From positions 186,001-250,000 of the forward strand of contig JBPOFM010000001.1 of the NCBI GenBank assembly GCA_051252455.1: a DNA stretch of 64,000 nt, in the 5' to 3' direction. The translations under genes were made by a program, and so were the position numbers. Below the pieces are notes generated by a model, which was not told where the DNA came from, did not search any database, and was given only the letters and a program-made list of their open reading frames with translations. Below are positions 8,353 through 18,026 of this stretch, piece after piece. Each line of letters opens with the position of its first letter. Position 1 is the stretch's first letter. The DNA is from JBPOFM01 sp051252455. GTDB lineage: Bacteria > Bacteroidota > Bacteroidia > Flavobacteriales > Flavobacteriaceae.

Positions 8353-10965
8353 TTAGGCACGCTTCTTTTTCAACAACATACGCTTGATTTCATTCAGTTT
8401 CATAAGCGCTTCAACTGGCGTTAAGGTGTCAATGTCTATATTGACAATTTCTTCTTTAATACTCTCTAGAAGAGGGTCGTCGAGATTAAAGAAGCTTAAT
8501 TGCATCTCGTTATTGAGTGTTCTTACTTTATTCGTCAGCTCCTCACTCGAATGTGATTTTTCGAGTTGTTTTAATATTTTTTCTGCTCTATGAATGACTT
8601 GTTGTGGCATACCTGCCATCTTTGCGACGTGGATTCCGAAACTATGTTCACTTCCACCTTCCACTAATTTCCTCAAGAAAAGCACATTGTTTTTTAATTC
8701 CTTCACCGACACATTAAAATTCTTGATGCGCTTAAAGGTTTCGGTCATTTCATTCAATTCGTGATAATGCGTTGCAAATAATGTTTTTGCTTTACTTGGA
8801 TGTTCATGCAAATATTCGCTGATAGCCCAAGCAATCGAAATACCGTCATACGTGCTGGTGCCACGACCAATTTCATCTAACAGCACCAAACTTCTATCCG
8901 AAATATTATTTAAAATCGAAGCGGTCTCGTTCATTTCGACCATAAAAGTGGATTCTCCCATCGAAATGTTATCGCTCGCTCCTACCCTTGTGAAGATTTT
9001 ATCGGTTAAACCAATAGTCGCCGCTTCGGCAGGAACGAAACTTCCTATCTGCGCCAATAGTACTATTAATGCCGTTTGACGTAAAATCGCAGACTTACCG
9101 GACATGTTTGGCCCCGTAATCATAATAATTTGTTGCGTATTTCTATCTAAAAAGACATCATTGGCAATATAAGGCTCGCCAAGTGGCAATTGCTTTTCAA
9201 TCACTGGATGGCGACCGTTTTTTACATTCAGAGCATAAGATGCATCAATTTTTGGTCGCGTATACTTATTTTCTTTTGCTAACTGTGCGAATCCAGATAA
9301 ACAATCCAATTGCGCAATCAAAGCTGCATTTTTCTGAACTTCTGGAATAAATTTGGTCATCCAAGTGACCAATTCAGCGAATAATCGTTGTTCGATCTCC
9401 ATGATGCGCTCTTCTGCACCAAGTATTTTGGTTTCGTATTCTTTTAACTCTTCCGTAATGTAGCGTTCTGCATTTACAAGCGTTTGCTTGCGAATCCAAT
9501 CTTGCGGAATTTTATCTTTTTGCGAATGCCGTACTTCAATAAAATAGCCAAACACATTGTTGGACGAAATTTTGAGCGAAGTGATGCCTGTGCGTTCACT
9601 TTCGCGTTCCAACATCTTATCGAGATAATCTTTTCCTGAAAATGCCAAATCACGAAGGTCTTTTAAATCGGAATTGAATTCAGAAGATATCGTACTTCCC
9701 TTTAAAATATTAACTGGCGCTTCTTCATTTAAAGTCGCTTTGATGCGGTGACGCAATTCTTCGCACAATTCCAAAGCGTTTCCAATTGATTGTAATGCCT
9801 TGTTATCAGATTGTGTTGTTAAAGATTGAATTGGCACGATGGCTTCCAAGGCGTTTTTCAACTGAACAACTTCTCTTGGACATATTTTATTTGTTGCCAC
9901 TTTTGAAATCAATCGTTCTATATCGCCAATTTTCTGAATTTGATTTTGAAGCTTCGTCAATAATGAAGCTTCATTCAAAAAGAAATCAACGACATCATGA
10001 CGCTTCTTTATTTTCTCTATGTCTACCAAAGGTAGAGCTAACCAACGTTTGAGCAGTCGTCCTCCCATTGGAGAATTGGTTCTGTCAATCACATCAATCA
10101 ACGTCACCGCATTTTGATTGGTCGAATGATATAGTTCAAGGTTTTTGATGGTAAAACGGTCCATCCACACATGCTCGTTTTGGGTTATCCTTTGGATAGA
10201 TGTGATATGCTGCAACTGATGGTGTTGTGTTTCACCCAAATAATGCAAAATCGCGCCAGATGCGACAATCCCTTCAAACAAATCATCAATCCCAAAACCT
10301 TTTAAAGATTTTGTATTGAAATGCTTCAATAATGTTTCATTCGCATAATCATCCTGAAAGACCCAATCTTCCATATAAAAACTATGAAATTGATTCCCGA
10401 AGGTTTTGGTAAATTCATTCTTCTTTGGCTTGGAAACCAACACTTCGCTAGGATTAAAGTTTTGGAGCAATTTATCGACATATTCTTCATTGCCTTGAGA
10501 GATTAAAAACTCTCCTGTAGACACATCTAAAAACGACACGCCAACATACTTTTGTCCAAAATAAACAGCGGCTAAAAAGTTATTGGTTTTAGAATGTAAA
10601 ATATCATCATTCAGAGCTACTCCAGGCGTTACCAATTCTGTGACACCACGTTTCACAATGGTTTTGGTCTGTTTTGGGTCTTCGAGCTGATCACAAATGG
10701 CAACCCGACATCCTGCTTTGACCAATTTTGGCAAATAGGTATTTAAAGAATGATGCGGAAATCCAGCCAATTCCGTTTCGGTTTCGCTTCCTGCTCCACG
10801 TTTGGTCAACACAATATCCAATATCTTGGAGGCTTTGACAGCGTCTTCACCAAAAGTTTCATAAAAATCGCCCACACGAAACAATAACAAGGCATCAGGG
10901 TATTTCGCCTTGATGGAATTGTATTGCTTCATTAACGGTGTTTCCTTTTTTACTTTTTTAGCCAA
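8353..10965 (-). CDS. mutS: DNA mismatch repair protein MutS
   Basis: Recognises base mismatches and small loops and starts methyl-independent strand repair with MutL (not in this window). It is 870 residues, the usual length. The mismatch-reading Phe-X-Glu is F34-Y-E36 in VGDFYETFGE. Connector, lever and clamp domains follow. The ATPase Walker A GPNMSGKS is at 618-625, then LVLLDEIGRGTS (Walker B) and ATHYHELNE (H-loop). The C-terminal helix-turn-helix dimer region ends in KRMLLKKKRA. It stands alone, leftward, upstream of the tRNA pair, which has its own promoter. Confidence 0.97.
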   Translation of the reverse strand: MAKKVKKETPLMKQYNSIKAKYPDALLLFRVGDFYETFGEDAVKASKILDIVLTKRGAGSETETELAGFPHHSLNTYLPKLVKAGCRVAICDQLEDPKQTKTIVKRGVTELVTPGVALNDDILHSKTNNFLAAVYFGQKYVGVSFLDVSTGEFLISQGNEEYVDKLLQNFNPSEVLVSKPKKNEFTKTFGNQFHSFYMEDWVFQDDYANETLLKHFNTKSLKGFGIDDLFEGIVASGAILHYLGETQHHQLQHITSIQRITQNEHVWMDRFTIKNLELYHSTNQNAVTLIDVIDRTNSPMGGRLLKRWLALPLVDIEKIKKRHDVVDFFLNEASLLTKLQNQIQKIGDIERLISKVATNKICPREVVQLKNALEAIVPIQSLTTQSDNKALQSIGNALELCEELRHRIKATLNEEAPVNILKGSTISSEFNSDLKDLRDLAFSGKDYLDKMLERESERTGITSLKISSNNVFGYFIEVRHSQKDKIPQDWIRKQTLVNAERYITEELKEYETKILGAEERIMEIEQRLFAELVTWMTKFIPEVQKNAALIAQLDCLSGFAQLAKENKYTRPKIDASYALNVKNGRHPVIEKQLPLGEPYIANDVFLDRNTQQIIMITGPNMSGKSAILRQTALIVLLAQIGSFVPAEAATIGLTDKIFTRVGASDNISMGESTFMVEMNETASILNNISDRSLVLLDEIGRGTSTYDGISIAWAISEYLHEHPSKAKTLFATHYHELNEMTETFKRIKNFNVSVKELKNNVLFLRKLVEGGSEHSFGIHVAKMAGMPQQVIHRAEKILKQLEKSHSSEELTNKVRTLNNEMQLSFFNLDDPLLESIKEEIVNIDIDTLTPVEALMKLNEIKRMLLKKKRA

Positions 10966-11001
10966 TGGAATTGTGTCTTTAAAATGGTATTTTTGTCAAA
11001 A

Positions 11002-11031
11002 TTGAAAGAGTGCTAAAGTACTTATATTTTG
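11002..11031 (+). promoter_or_regulatory. Promoter of the SpoU methyltransferase gene
   Basis: TTG at 11002-11004 and TATATTTTG at 11023-11031 are separated by 18 bases. The -7 box has one extra base compared with TAnnTTTG. The predicted start near 11037 leaves a leader of about 50 nt before the ATG. Confidence 0.55.
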
Positions 11032-11087
11032 AGGTTTTCTAAAATGTAAAGCCCATAAGTTATCTACAATTCCAAAGAGATTTTAAC

Positions 11088-11618
11088 ATGCGGAAACTAA
11101 AAAATAGCGAATTAGACCGATTGAGTGTGGAGGAGTTTAAAGAGACCGACAAAACGCCTATCATCGTCGTTTTGGACAATATTAGAAGTTTAAATAATAT
11201 TGGCTCTGTGTTCAGAACAAGTGATGCGTTCCTGATAGAAAAAATCTATTTGTGTGGCATCACGGCGACACCTCCACATAAAGACATTCATAAAACAGCA
11301 TTAGGAAGCACCGAAACTGTGGCTTGGGAATATGTTGAAAATACTATCGATTTGATTGAAAAATTGAAATCTGAAAATGTGATTGTGGCGTCCGTCGAAC
11401 AAGCTGAAAATGCAACCATGCTTGATGATTTTCAACCACAGCCAAATCAAAAATATGCTTTGGTGTTTGGTAACGAAGTAAAAGGTGTGGCACAAAAGGT
11501 CGTATCTGCAAGCGATATCATATTAGAAATCCCACAATTCGGAACGAAACATTCGTTGAATGTTTCTGTGAGTTGCGGTGTGGTGGTTTGGGATGTGTTT
11601 GCGAAGATGAAAAAATAA
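11088..11618 (+). CDS. SpoU/TrmH-family RNA 2'-O-methyltransferase
   Basis: Transfers methyl from S-adenosylmethionine to a ribose 2'-hydroxyl in tRNA or rRNA. It is 176 residues and consists of the knotted SPOUT catalytic domain only. The three SpoU motifs are present: NIRSLNNIGSVFRTSD (31-46), FGNEVKG (127-133) and LEIPQFGTKHSLNVSVS (146-162). There is no N-terminal substrate-binding domain, so the target nucleotide cannot be named. Divergent from mutS. The next gene, a lipoprotein, starts 6 bases after its stop. Confidence 0.93.
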   Translation: MRKLKNSELDRLSVEEFKETDKTPIIVVLDNIRSLNNIGSVFRTSDAFLIEKIYLCGITATPPHKDIHKTALGSTETVAWEYVENTIDLIEKLKSENVIVASVEQAENATMLDDFQPQPNQKYALVFGNEVKGVAQKVVSASDIILEIPQFGTKHSLNVSVSCGVVVWDVFAKMKK

Positions 11619-11623
11619 TTATC

Positions 11624-12184
11624 ATGAAATTATTTGTTCTTTTGGCTATGCTGTTTTGCTTGGTTTCTTGTAAAACGAATTCAAATAAATATGATTTGTC
11701 AAGTGATGATAAGTTATATTTAAATTCTGTTATAGATTCTATTTATCAACTTGACCAATCGTCAAGACTTGGATTTGATAAGGTAGATTCTTTATTTGGA
11801 ATGGAAAAAGGCTTTATGATGAAACGGCATTTCGAAAGCAATGAAAAGTTAGGGCTTGAATCCGAGAATTATAACAAGAAAATTGATAGTATTTGGGGTT
11901 ATTTAAAAATCATTGATGATTCAAATACTCGAGAATTAATCTCAATTACGAAAAAATATGGTTTTCCAAACACCAAAAGACTTGGTGTTCACAAAGCAAA
12001 AGCTTATTTCATCTTTGTCCATTCTCCCAAGACATATTTTGAAGAAATTCGAAATCTGATCAATTCAGAATTTGAGAATGACAGAATTTCAGAGTATGAA
12101 AAAGGTTATATTTTTTGGCATTTAGATGGTAGAAAAGGAATGCCACCTATGAGTGGAAAAAATGGAGAAGCGATTTGGCGCTAA
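11624..12184 (+). CDS. Predicted lipoprotein of unknown function
   Basis: 186 residues from the ATG at 11624. A longer in-frame start at 11573 lies inside the methyltransferase gene and would bury the signal, so I reject it. The N-terminus MKLFVLLAMLFCLVSCK is a lipoprotein signal with Cys16 as the lipidated residue. The mature part is mainly alpha-helical (KLYLNSVIDSIYQLDQSSR), with an aromatic tail YIFWHLDGRKGMPPMSGKNG. It has the look of the DUF6624-type helical fold, but I would not insist on it. Follows the SpoU gene closely; function unknown. Confidence 0.7.
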   Translation: MKLFVLLAMLFCLVSCKTNSNKYDLSSDDKLYLNSVIDSIYQLDQSSRLGFDKVDSLFGMEKGFMMKRHFESNEKLGLESENYNKKIDSIWGYLKIIDDSNTRELISITKKYGFPNTKRLGVHKAKAYFIFVHSPKTYFEEIRNLINSEFENDRISEYEKGYIFWHLDGRKGMPPMSGKNGEAIWR

Positions 12185-12225
12185 AGGATCGTTACTTCAC
12201 ACAATTCTACAAAAAAATTTGGAAT

Positions 12226-13356
12226 TTAATTATTGGCGATTTCCTGTAATATCCACAAATAATCCTCCCGATTCTCTACAAAATCCCGATTGGAGATGTC
12301 AATGATTTTCACATTGAGTTCTGTCTGATTTTTCAAAAACTCCAAATACCCTGAATTGATTTTATCTAAATAGGCATTGTCAATTTTCTGCTCATAATCT
12401 CGCCCTCGTTTTTTGATGTTTTCCTGCAAACGTGTGGTGTTTTGATATAAATACACATACAAATCTGGCTTGGCAATATCTTTGTACATCAAATAGAAGA
12501 GCTTTCTATAGAGTTTAAACTCATCTTCTGGCAAGGTAATTTTTGAAAAAATTAAGGACTTATAAATGTCATAATCACTCACCATAAAATCCTTGAACAA
12601 ATCCAATTGCGATAAATCGTCGCTGATTTGTTGGTAACGGTCTGCCAGAAAAGACATTTCCAAAGTAAAAGCATAGCGTTGTGGCTCTTCATAAAACTTT
12701 GGTAGAAAGGCGTTGTCTGCAAAACGTTCCAAAATCAATTTAGCATTAAAATCTTGGGCAATTTTATGGGTAAGACTGGTTTTTCCTGCACCAATATTTC
12801 CTTCAATCGCAATATAATTGTAGTCTGAAAAACTGAATTGTTTGCTGGGATTTTTTAACCAAATATGAAATGGCTCAATCTCATCAGTGGCTTCGCAGGC
12901 GTCCAATAGTTCAGAAACCGTCTTTTTTAATGTTGGATGTTTTACAGAACTAGCAATATCATTCAAGGGTTGGAGGACAAATTTCCGTTCGCGCATTTTT
13001 AGATGTGGCACTCTCAACAATTTGGTATCCATTACTAAATCATCGAAAAACAGGATATCTAGATCGATGGTTCGGGATTCATAGCCGGAAGCTACAGTTC
13101 GAACACGACCCAATTGCGTTTCAATGGAGAGCAAACGTTTCATCGTATCTTCAGCAGACAGCGTAGTTTCCACACTGGCGCAACAATTCAAAAAATCTTC
13201 TCCTTCAAAACCAGAGGCTTTTGAATTGTAGATTCTAGAAATAATTTGAATATTCCCAACATGTTTAAAAATGAGATCCACCGCGTCTTGTAGGTGTTTC
13301 ATTCGGTCTCCTTTATTGCTGCCGAGTGCGATGTAAACTTTGTGCGGTTGGTTCAT
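12226..13356 (-). CDS. folK: Bifunctional HPPK (FolK) - deoxynucleoside kinase fusion
   Basis: Residues 1-155 are 6-hydroxymethyl-dihydropterin pyrophosphokinase of folate synthesis: VYIALGSNKGDR at the start, RTIDLDILFFDD near 95-106, and VPHLKMRERKFVLQPL. Residues about 180-376 are a deoxynucleoside kinase: P-loop GNIGAGKT at 186-193 and lid KKRGRDYEQKI. In place of the DRS/T motif it has SDYDIYKS, an alternative seen in one branch of this kinase family. I start at the ATG 13354-13356; a TTG four codons upstream is less likely. The fusion is common in Flavobacteriia. Divergent from the transporter gene. Confidence 0.93.
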   Translation of the reverse strand: MNQPHKVYIALGSNKGDRMKHLQDAVDLIFKHVGNIQIISRIYNSKASGFEGEDFLNCCASVETTLSAEDTMKRLLSIETQLGRVRTVASGYESRTIDLDILFFDDLVMDTKLLRVPHLKMRERKFVLQPLNDIASSVKHPTLKKTVSELLDACEATDEIEPFHIWLKNPSKQFSFSDYNYIAIEGNIGAGKTSLTHKIAQDFNAKLILERFADNAFLPKFYEEPQRYAFTLEMSFLADRYQQISDDLSQLDLFKDFMVSDYDIYKSLIFSKITLPEDEFKLYRKLFYLMYKDIAKPDLYVYLYQNTTRLQENIKKRGRDYEQKIDNAYLDKINSGYLEFLKNQTELNVKIIDISNRDFVENREDYLWILQEIANN

Positions 13357-13424
13357 AATTAGTGCCAAAATAAAGAAAACAAAATCACTTTGCCCTATAT
13401 TTACACTAACAACTTATCCACAAT

Positions 13425-14129
13425 ATGACCTTTAAAGATAAACTGTCTGCGCAACGTATCTATTTCCTTTTGGCTGCTTTATTTGTCACTTCTTTGGTTG
13501 TGTCTAACCTTATTTTTCAGAAATTTTTCTATTGGTATCCATTGGATGTCGAGATTTTTGGAACTAAATTGTTTGAAATTTCTGTTGGAATTTTGCCTTA
13601 TCCAGTCACATTTTTAATTACGGATTTAATCAGTGAAATCTATGGCAAAAAACGAGCAAATGACGTCGTTGTGGTCGGTATATTTACGTCGCTGTTTTCG
13701 CTTTTGATTGTTTTAATATCCAATCATGTGCCTGCGACAAGTTGGTCTCCAGTGGACGATGGATTATTTTCGAAAGTTTTTGGAAGCACAGCAATTGCGG
13801 TCACAGCTAGTATGCTAGCCTATTTGTTCGCGCAATTCATCGATATTCAGATTTTTCATTTTTGGAAGCGCGTCACTAAAGGGAAACATTTGTGGCTTCG
13901 TAATAATTTTTCGACCTTTTCATCACAATTTGTAGATACCTTTACCATTGTGTTTTTATTGTGTTCATTTGGGATTATAGAATGGGATAAATTTTATGGG
14001 TTATTGATCAGCGGTTTTTTGTTCAAAGTATTGATTGCGCTTTGTGATACACCATTTTTGTATTTGGGAGTCCATTTATTCAGAAAACGATTCAAGTTAA
14101 AAACCAACGATGAACTTCAACTCATTTAA
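13425..14129 (+). CDS. Queuosine precursor transporter family (YhhQ/VUT) membrane protein
   Basis: 234 residues with about six hydrophobic membrane segments. Family signatures include FLITDLISEIYGKKRAND near residue 65 and QFVDTFTIVFLLCSF near 165, the latter with the intramembrane acidic residue. Characterised members import queuosine precursors (preQ0/preQ1) for tRNA modification; transfer of that role here is by family. The ATG lies 68 bases from the divergent folK start. No queuosine gene is nearby to confirm the substrate. Confidence 0.85.
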   Translation: MTFKDKLSAQRIYFLLAALFVTSLVVSNLIFQKFFYWYPLDVEIFGTKLFEISVGILPYPVTFLITDLISEIYGKKRANDVVVVGIFTSLFSLLIVLISNHVPATSWSPVDDGLFSKVFGSTAIAVTASMLAYLFAQFIDIQIFHFWKRVTKGKHLWLRNNFSTFSSQFVDTFTIVFLLCSFGIIEWDKFYGLLISGFLFKVLIALCDTPFLYLGVHLFRKRFKLKTNDELQLI

Positions 14130-14220
14130 TATTAAAGTTTTATTAAATTTTAACAGTTCACCAACTTTTACTCTCAAATTTGCGTATATATAATTACTAA
14201 CTCAAATCTTTCAATTCCTT

Positions 14221-16908
14221 ATGGAGACTACAAAAAAAAGAACCTCACCGCTTAAGAAGATTCTTAAAATAACTGGAATAACCTTATTGCTTCTGATTGC
14301 AGTTTTGATTGCCGCACCTTTCATCTTTCAGTCACAGATAAAAGATATGGTGAAGAATTTCATCAATCAAAACCTTAATGCCGAAGTTGAATTCAGTGAT
14401 GTGAATTTGAGTTTGTTTAGAAGTTTCCCAAAGGCACATGTGAAGGTAAGTGATTTGGTGATTACCAATTTTGAGCCTTTTAAGGATGAAACCTTGGTCA
14501 CTGCAAAAAGTTTGGCGTTCTCGATGTCTGTCAAAGAATTGTTTAAAAGTGCCGATGAAGGTCCAATAGTGGTCAACACTATAAAGGTAGACCAAGCGCT
14601 GATGACACTGAAAACCAATGCGATTGGACAAACCAATTATGACATTGTCAAAGAACGGCCGAACGCCAGTGAATCTTCAAGTTTTGCGTTCGACATTAAT
14701 GATTATAGCATCAATAAAAGTGCTTTGACCTATATTGATGAAAGTTCAAAATTATCATTTTATATTACTGAATTGAACCATTCAGGCAACGCAAAATTCA
14801 CGGATAAAATATCGGAATTGGATACCAAGTCTGAAGCGAATGTGAGCCTTATTATGGATAGCACAAAATATTTGAACAACAATCATGTCAAATTGAATGC
14901 TCTGATAGATTTGGATTTGAACAATCAGAAATACACTTTTAAGGATAACAAAGCGTTCATCAACCAATTGCCATTAGAATTCAAGGGGTTTGTTCAAATC
15001 ATTGAAGAAGGACAAGATATCGACATCACATTTGAAAATCCTGGTTCATCGTTTAAAGATTTTTTGGCAGTGATTCCAGAAACCTATTCTAAAAATATTG
15101 AAAACGTAGAAACGACGGGCGATTTTAAAATAAGTGGTATAATAAAGGGGAAATCTACCGAAACAACCATTCCCACTTTGGATATCAGCATCAAATCGAA
15201 CAATGCATCTTTTAAGTATCCTGATTTACCTAAAAAGGTGGAGAATATTGTGATTGATACCCAAATTAAAAATGAAACTGGCAATGTTGATGATACCTAT
15301 GTTGCCATAAACACTTTGAATTTCAAAATTGATAATGATGTGTTCAAATCATCGGCTGTCATTAAAAATATCACTGGAAATATGCTTGTGAATGCTGACA
15401 TTGATGGGGTTTTGAATTTGGCAAATCTCACGAAAGCGTATCCGATTGAACTTGAAAATGAATTGAGTGGAATATTAAGAGCGAAACTCAATACGTCCTT
15501 TGATATGAATGCGGTTGAGACCAATGCTTATGACCGTATCAAAGCCTCTGGTAACGCCAATATAACAAACATGGTGTTTTCTTCGGATGCGATGAACAAT
15601 CCGTTGCAGATTTCGAAAGCTGATATGACTTTTAATCCTTCCACTGTGACTTTGAATAGTTTTGACGCGAAGACTGGCCAGAGTGATTTTTCAGCAACTG
15701 GAACCATCAATAATTTAATCGGTTTTATATTGAGTAAGAAAGTCAATTTGAAAGGGAATTTCAATTTAAGTTCAAACACATTGGCATTAAACGATTTTAT
15801 GTCTGAAAGTACAACGTCAACTAGTTCGACTGGCACTGTTGCCAAAACAACGTCATCTGCCGAAGGTTTGAAAATCCCAGAGTTTTTGGAATGCACAATT
15901 TCGGCGAATGCCAATACTGTAATTTACGATAATTTAAACTTGAAAGACGTCAAAGGATATCTTGCCATCAAAGATCAACAGGCCACTTTGAATGGTTTAA
16001 CGTCAAAATTGTTTGATGGTTTATTGACCGTTTCAGGAAATGTGAGTACTAAAACGGATACGCCGTCATTCAATTTGAAGTTGGATGCAAATAGTTTTGA
16101 TATTGCAAAATCCTTTAATGGATTGGAATTGTTGCAAAGTATAGCTCCGATTGCGAAAGTGCTACAAGGAAAACTAAATACCAGCATCAATATTTCAGGT
16201 TTGTTGGATAACGAATTCTCACCACAATTGAACACAGTCTCCGGGAATGCATTTGCAAAAATAAATGCCACGGAAATCAATGAAGAGAATACGCCGCTAT
16301 TGAGTAAACTGGATGGTGCCCTCAATTTTATCGATTTTAGTAAATTGGATTTGACCAATTTGGCTGCGAATCTCGAATTTGCCAATGGACAAGTTAGTGT
16401 GAAACCGTTTGATCTTAAATATAAAGATATTGGTATCACTGTTGCAGGCTCGCATGGTTTTGATAAATCGTTAAAATATGACGCGGTCTTTAATGTTCCG
16501 GCTAAATATTTGGGTGGCGATGTCAATCGATTGATTGGAAAAATCAACGATAATGAAGTCAACAATTTGACCATACCTGTGACGGCTAATATTGGTGGTA
16601 CATTTACAAGTCCTAGCGTCTCAACGGATCTAACAAGTGGCATCAGCAATTTGACGAAGCAATTGATAGAAATCGAGAAACAAAAATTGATTGGTCAAGG
16701 CAAGGACAAAATCAAGGATTTATTGACAGGCATTGCAGGTGACAAAACTAAAAGTCAACCGCAAGCGCCTACCCTTCCGAATACACCTTCGACAACTGAC
16801 TCCACTAAAACCTCTACTACTACACCTGACCCGATTAAACAGGGTGTCAAAGATGTTCTTGGTGGACTTTTGGGCGGGAAGAAAAAGAAGAAAGATTCTG
16901 TGAATTAA
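14221..16908 (+). CDS. AsmA-like C-terminal domain protein
   Basis: 895 residues. One N-terminal membrane anchor (residues 13-35, ILKITGITLLLLIAVLIAAPF) is followed by a long repetitive beta-groove typical of the AsmA/TamB/YhdP superfamily, which is implicated in lipid movement between the membranes. NQNLNAEVEFSDVNLSLFRSFP near 45-70 is the classic AsmA N-terminal motif. The AsmA C-terminal region lies around 600-790, and a Ser/Thr/Pro-rich tail ends in GGKKKKKDS. The early chorein-like N-terminus suggests a lipid-binding start. Flanked by the transporter gene and sigma factor; precise role unknown. Confidence 0.87.
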   Translation: METTKKRTSPLKKILKITGITLLLLIAVLIAAPFIFQSQIKDMVKNFINQNLNAEVEFSDVNLSLFRSFPKAHVKVSDLVITNFEPFKDETLVTAKSLAFSMSVKELFKSADEGPIVVNTIKVDQALMTLKTNAIGQTNYDIVKERPNASESSSFAFDINDYSINKSALTYIDESSKLSFYITELNHSGNAKFTDKISELDTKSEANVSLIMDSTKYLNNNHVKLNALIDLDLNNQKYTFKDNKAFINQLPLEFKGFVQIIEEGQDIDITFENPGSSFKDFLAVIPETYSKNIENVETTGDFKISGIIKGKSTETTIPTLDISIKSNNASFKYPDLPKKVENIVIDTQIKNETGNVDDTYVAINTLNFKIDNDVFKSSAVIKNITGNMLVNADIDGVLNLANLTKAYPIELENELSGILRAKLNTSFDMNAVETNAYDRIKASGNANITNMVFSSDAMNNPLQISKADMTFNPSTVTLNSFDAKTGQSDFSATGTINNLIGFILSKKVNLKGNFNLSSNTLALNDFMSESTTSTSSTGTVAKTTSSAEGLKIPEFLECTISANANTVIYDNLNLKDVKGYLAIKDQQATLNGLTSKLFDGLLTVSGNVSTKTDTPSFNLKLDANSFDIAKSFNGLELLQSIAPIAKVLQGKLNTSINISGLLDNEFSPQLNTVSGNAFAKINATEINEENTPLLSKLDGALNFIDFSKLDLTNLAANLEFANGQVSVKPFDLKYKDIGITVAGSHGFDKSLKYDAVFNVPAKYLGGDVNRLIGKINDNEVNNLTIPVTANIGGTFTSPSVSTDLTSGISNLTKQLIEIEKQKLIGQGKDKIKDLLTGIAGDKTKSQPQAPTLPNTPSTTDSTKTSTTTPDPIKQGVKDVLGGLLGGKKKKKDSVN

Positions 16909-17060
16909 ATGAGAAATCCTTCAAATGGGGGATTCTTTAATCGATTGAATCTTTATTTAGAATTGAATTTTCTCCGCTGAAGCTTGGTTATTCGGTTAAA
17001 AACCCTTAATACAACAAGTTTTGCATACATTTTCCCAAGATTATGTTAAAGGTGACTCGA

Positions 17061-17068
17061 TAAATTTG
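17061..17068 (+). promoter_or_regulatory. Possible -7 element of the sigma factor promoter
   Basis: TAAATTTG is a perfect match to TAnnTTTG, 61 bases ahead of the sigma factor start. No TTG lies at the right distance upstream, so the support is partial. Confidence 0.4.
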
Positions 17069-17128
17069 CTTTTCTCGATTATTCGATTATAATGTAGTAA
17101 GGAATTTATATTAACGTAAAAACAATAC

Positions 17129-17992
17129 ATGAGACAATTAAAAATCACAAAGCAAGTTACCAACAGAGAATCCAAATCACTTGACAAGTACTTACAAGAC
17201 ATAAGCAAACTACCGCTCATCACAGCCGATGAAGAAGTAGAATTAGCACAGCTTATAAGGGAAGACGATCAAATAGCGTTGGATAAATTGGTGACAGCAA
17301 ATTTACGTTTTGTGGTATCTGTCGCTAAACAATATCAAAATCAAGGTTTGACGCTTCCAGATTTAATCAATGAAGGAAATGCAGGCTTGGTAAAAGCTGC
17401 AAAGCGCTTTGATGAAACAAGAGGTTTTAAATTTATCTCTTATGCTGTTTGGTGGATTCGTCAAGCAATATTGCAGGCATTAGCTGAACAAGCGCGTGTA
17501 GTGAGATTACCATTGAATAAAATTGGATCGATTAACAAAATCAATAAAGCGTATTCGTTTTTGGAACAATCGTATCAAAGACCTCCAAGCACGGCTGAAA
17601 TTGCAAAAGAGTTAGATATGACTTTGAGCGATGTGAAGTTATCGATGAAAAATTCAGGAAGGCACCTATCTATGGATGCGCCTTTGAGAGAAGGTGAAGA
17701 TTTCAGTTTATATGATGTAGTGTCACATAAAGAATCACCTAGACCAGATAATGACTTGATGATGGATTCTCTGAAATTGGAGATTAACAGAGCTTTAGAG
17801 ACACTTTCGAACAAAGAAGGAGACGTGATTAAACTTTATTATGGACTTGGAGGCGAAATGCCTATGAGTTTAGATGAAATTGGCGTAACTTTCGACCTTT
17901 CAAGAGAACGTGTACGTCAAATTAAAGAAAAAGGAATTAGACGTTTGCGTCATACCTCGAAAAGTAAAATATTAAAAACGTATTTAGGATAG
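17129..17992 (+). CDS. rpoD: Primary sigma factor RpoD/SigA (short Bacteroidota form)
   Basis: Directs RNA polymerase to housekeeping promoters. It is 287 residues, the short Bacteroidota form without the large N-terminal insertion of the E. coli protein. Region 1.2 (SLDKYLQDISKLPLI), region 2 (LVTANLRFVVSVAKQYQ, DLINEGNAGLVKAAKRFD, FISYAVWWIRQAI), region 3 (RPPSTAEIAKEL) and the region 4 helix-turn-helix (SLDEIGVTFDLSRERVRQIKE) all stand in order. A perfect -7 box lies 61 bases upstream. The ribosomal protein S21 gene follows 34 bases later and probably shares the transcript. Confidence 0.96.
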   Translation: MRQLKITKQVTNRESKSLDKYLQDISKLPLITADEEVELAQLIREDDQIALDKLVTANLRFVVSVAKQYQNQGLTLPDLINEGNAGLVKAAKRFDETRGFKFISYAVWWIRQAILQALAEQARVVRLPLNKIGSINKINKAYSFLEQSYQRPPSTAEIAKELDMTLSDVKLSMKNSGRHLSMDAPLREGEDFSLYDVVSHKESPRPDNDLMMDSLKLEINRALETLSNKEGDVIKLYYGLGGEMPMSLDEIGVTFDLSRERVRQIKEKGIRRLRHTSKSKILKTYLG

Positions 17993-18026
17993 ACTTAAAT
18001 AAACAACAACTATATAAAAATCATAC

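Noticed and set aside
8337..8354. 18-bp perfect palindrome AAAAAATTCGAATTTTTT at the mutS stop
   Set aside because: Almost only A and T with no loop; expected by chance in AT-rich sequence and too weak as a terminator.
16913..16937. Terminator after the AsmA-like gene
   Set aside because: AATCC/GGATT pairing is only 5 bp and the tail is weak.
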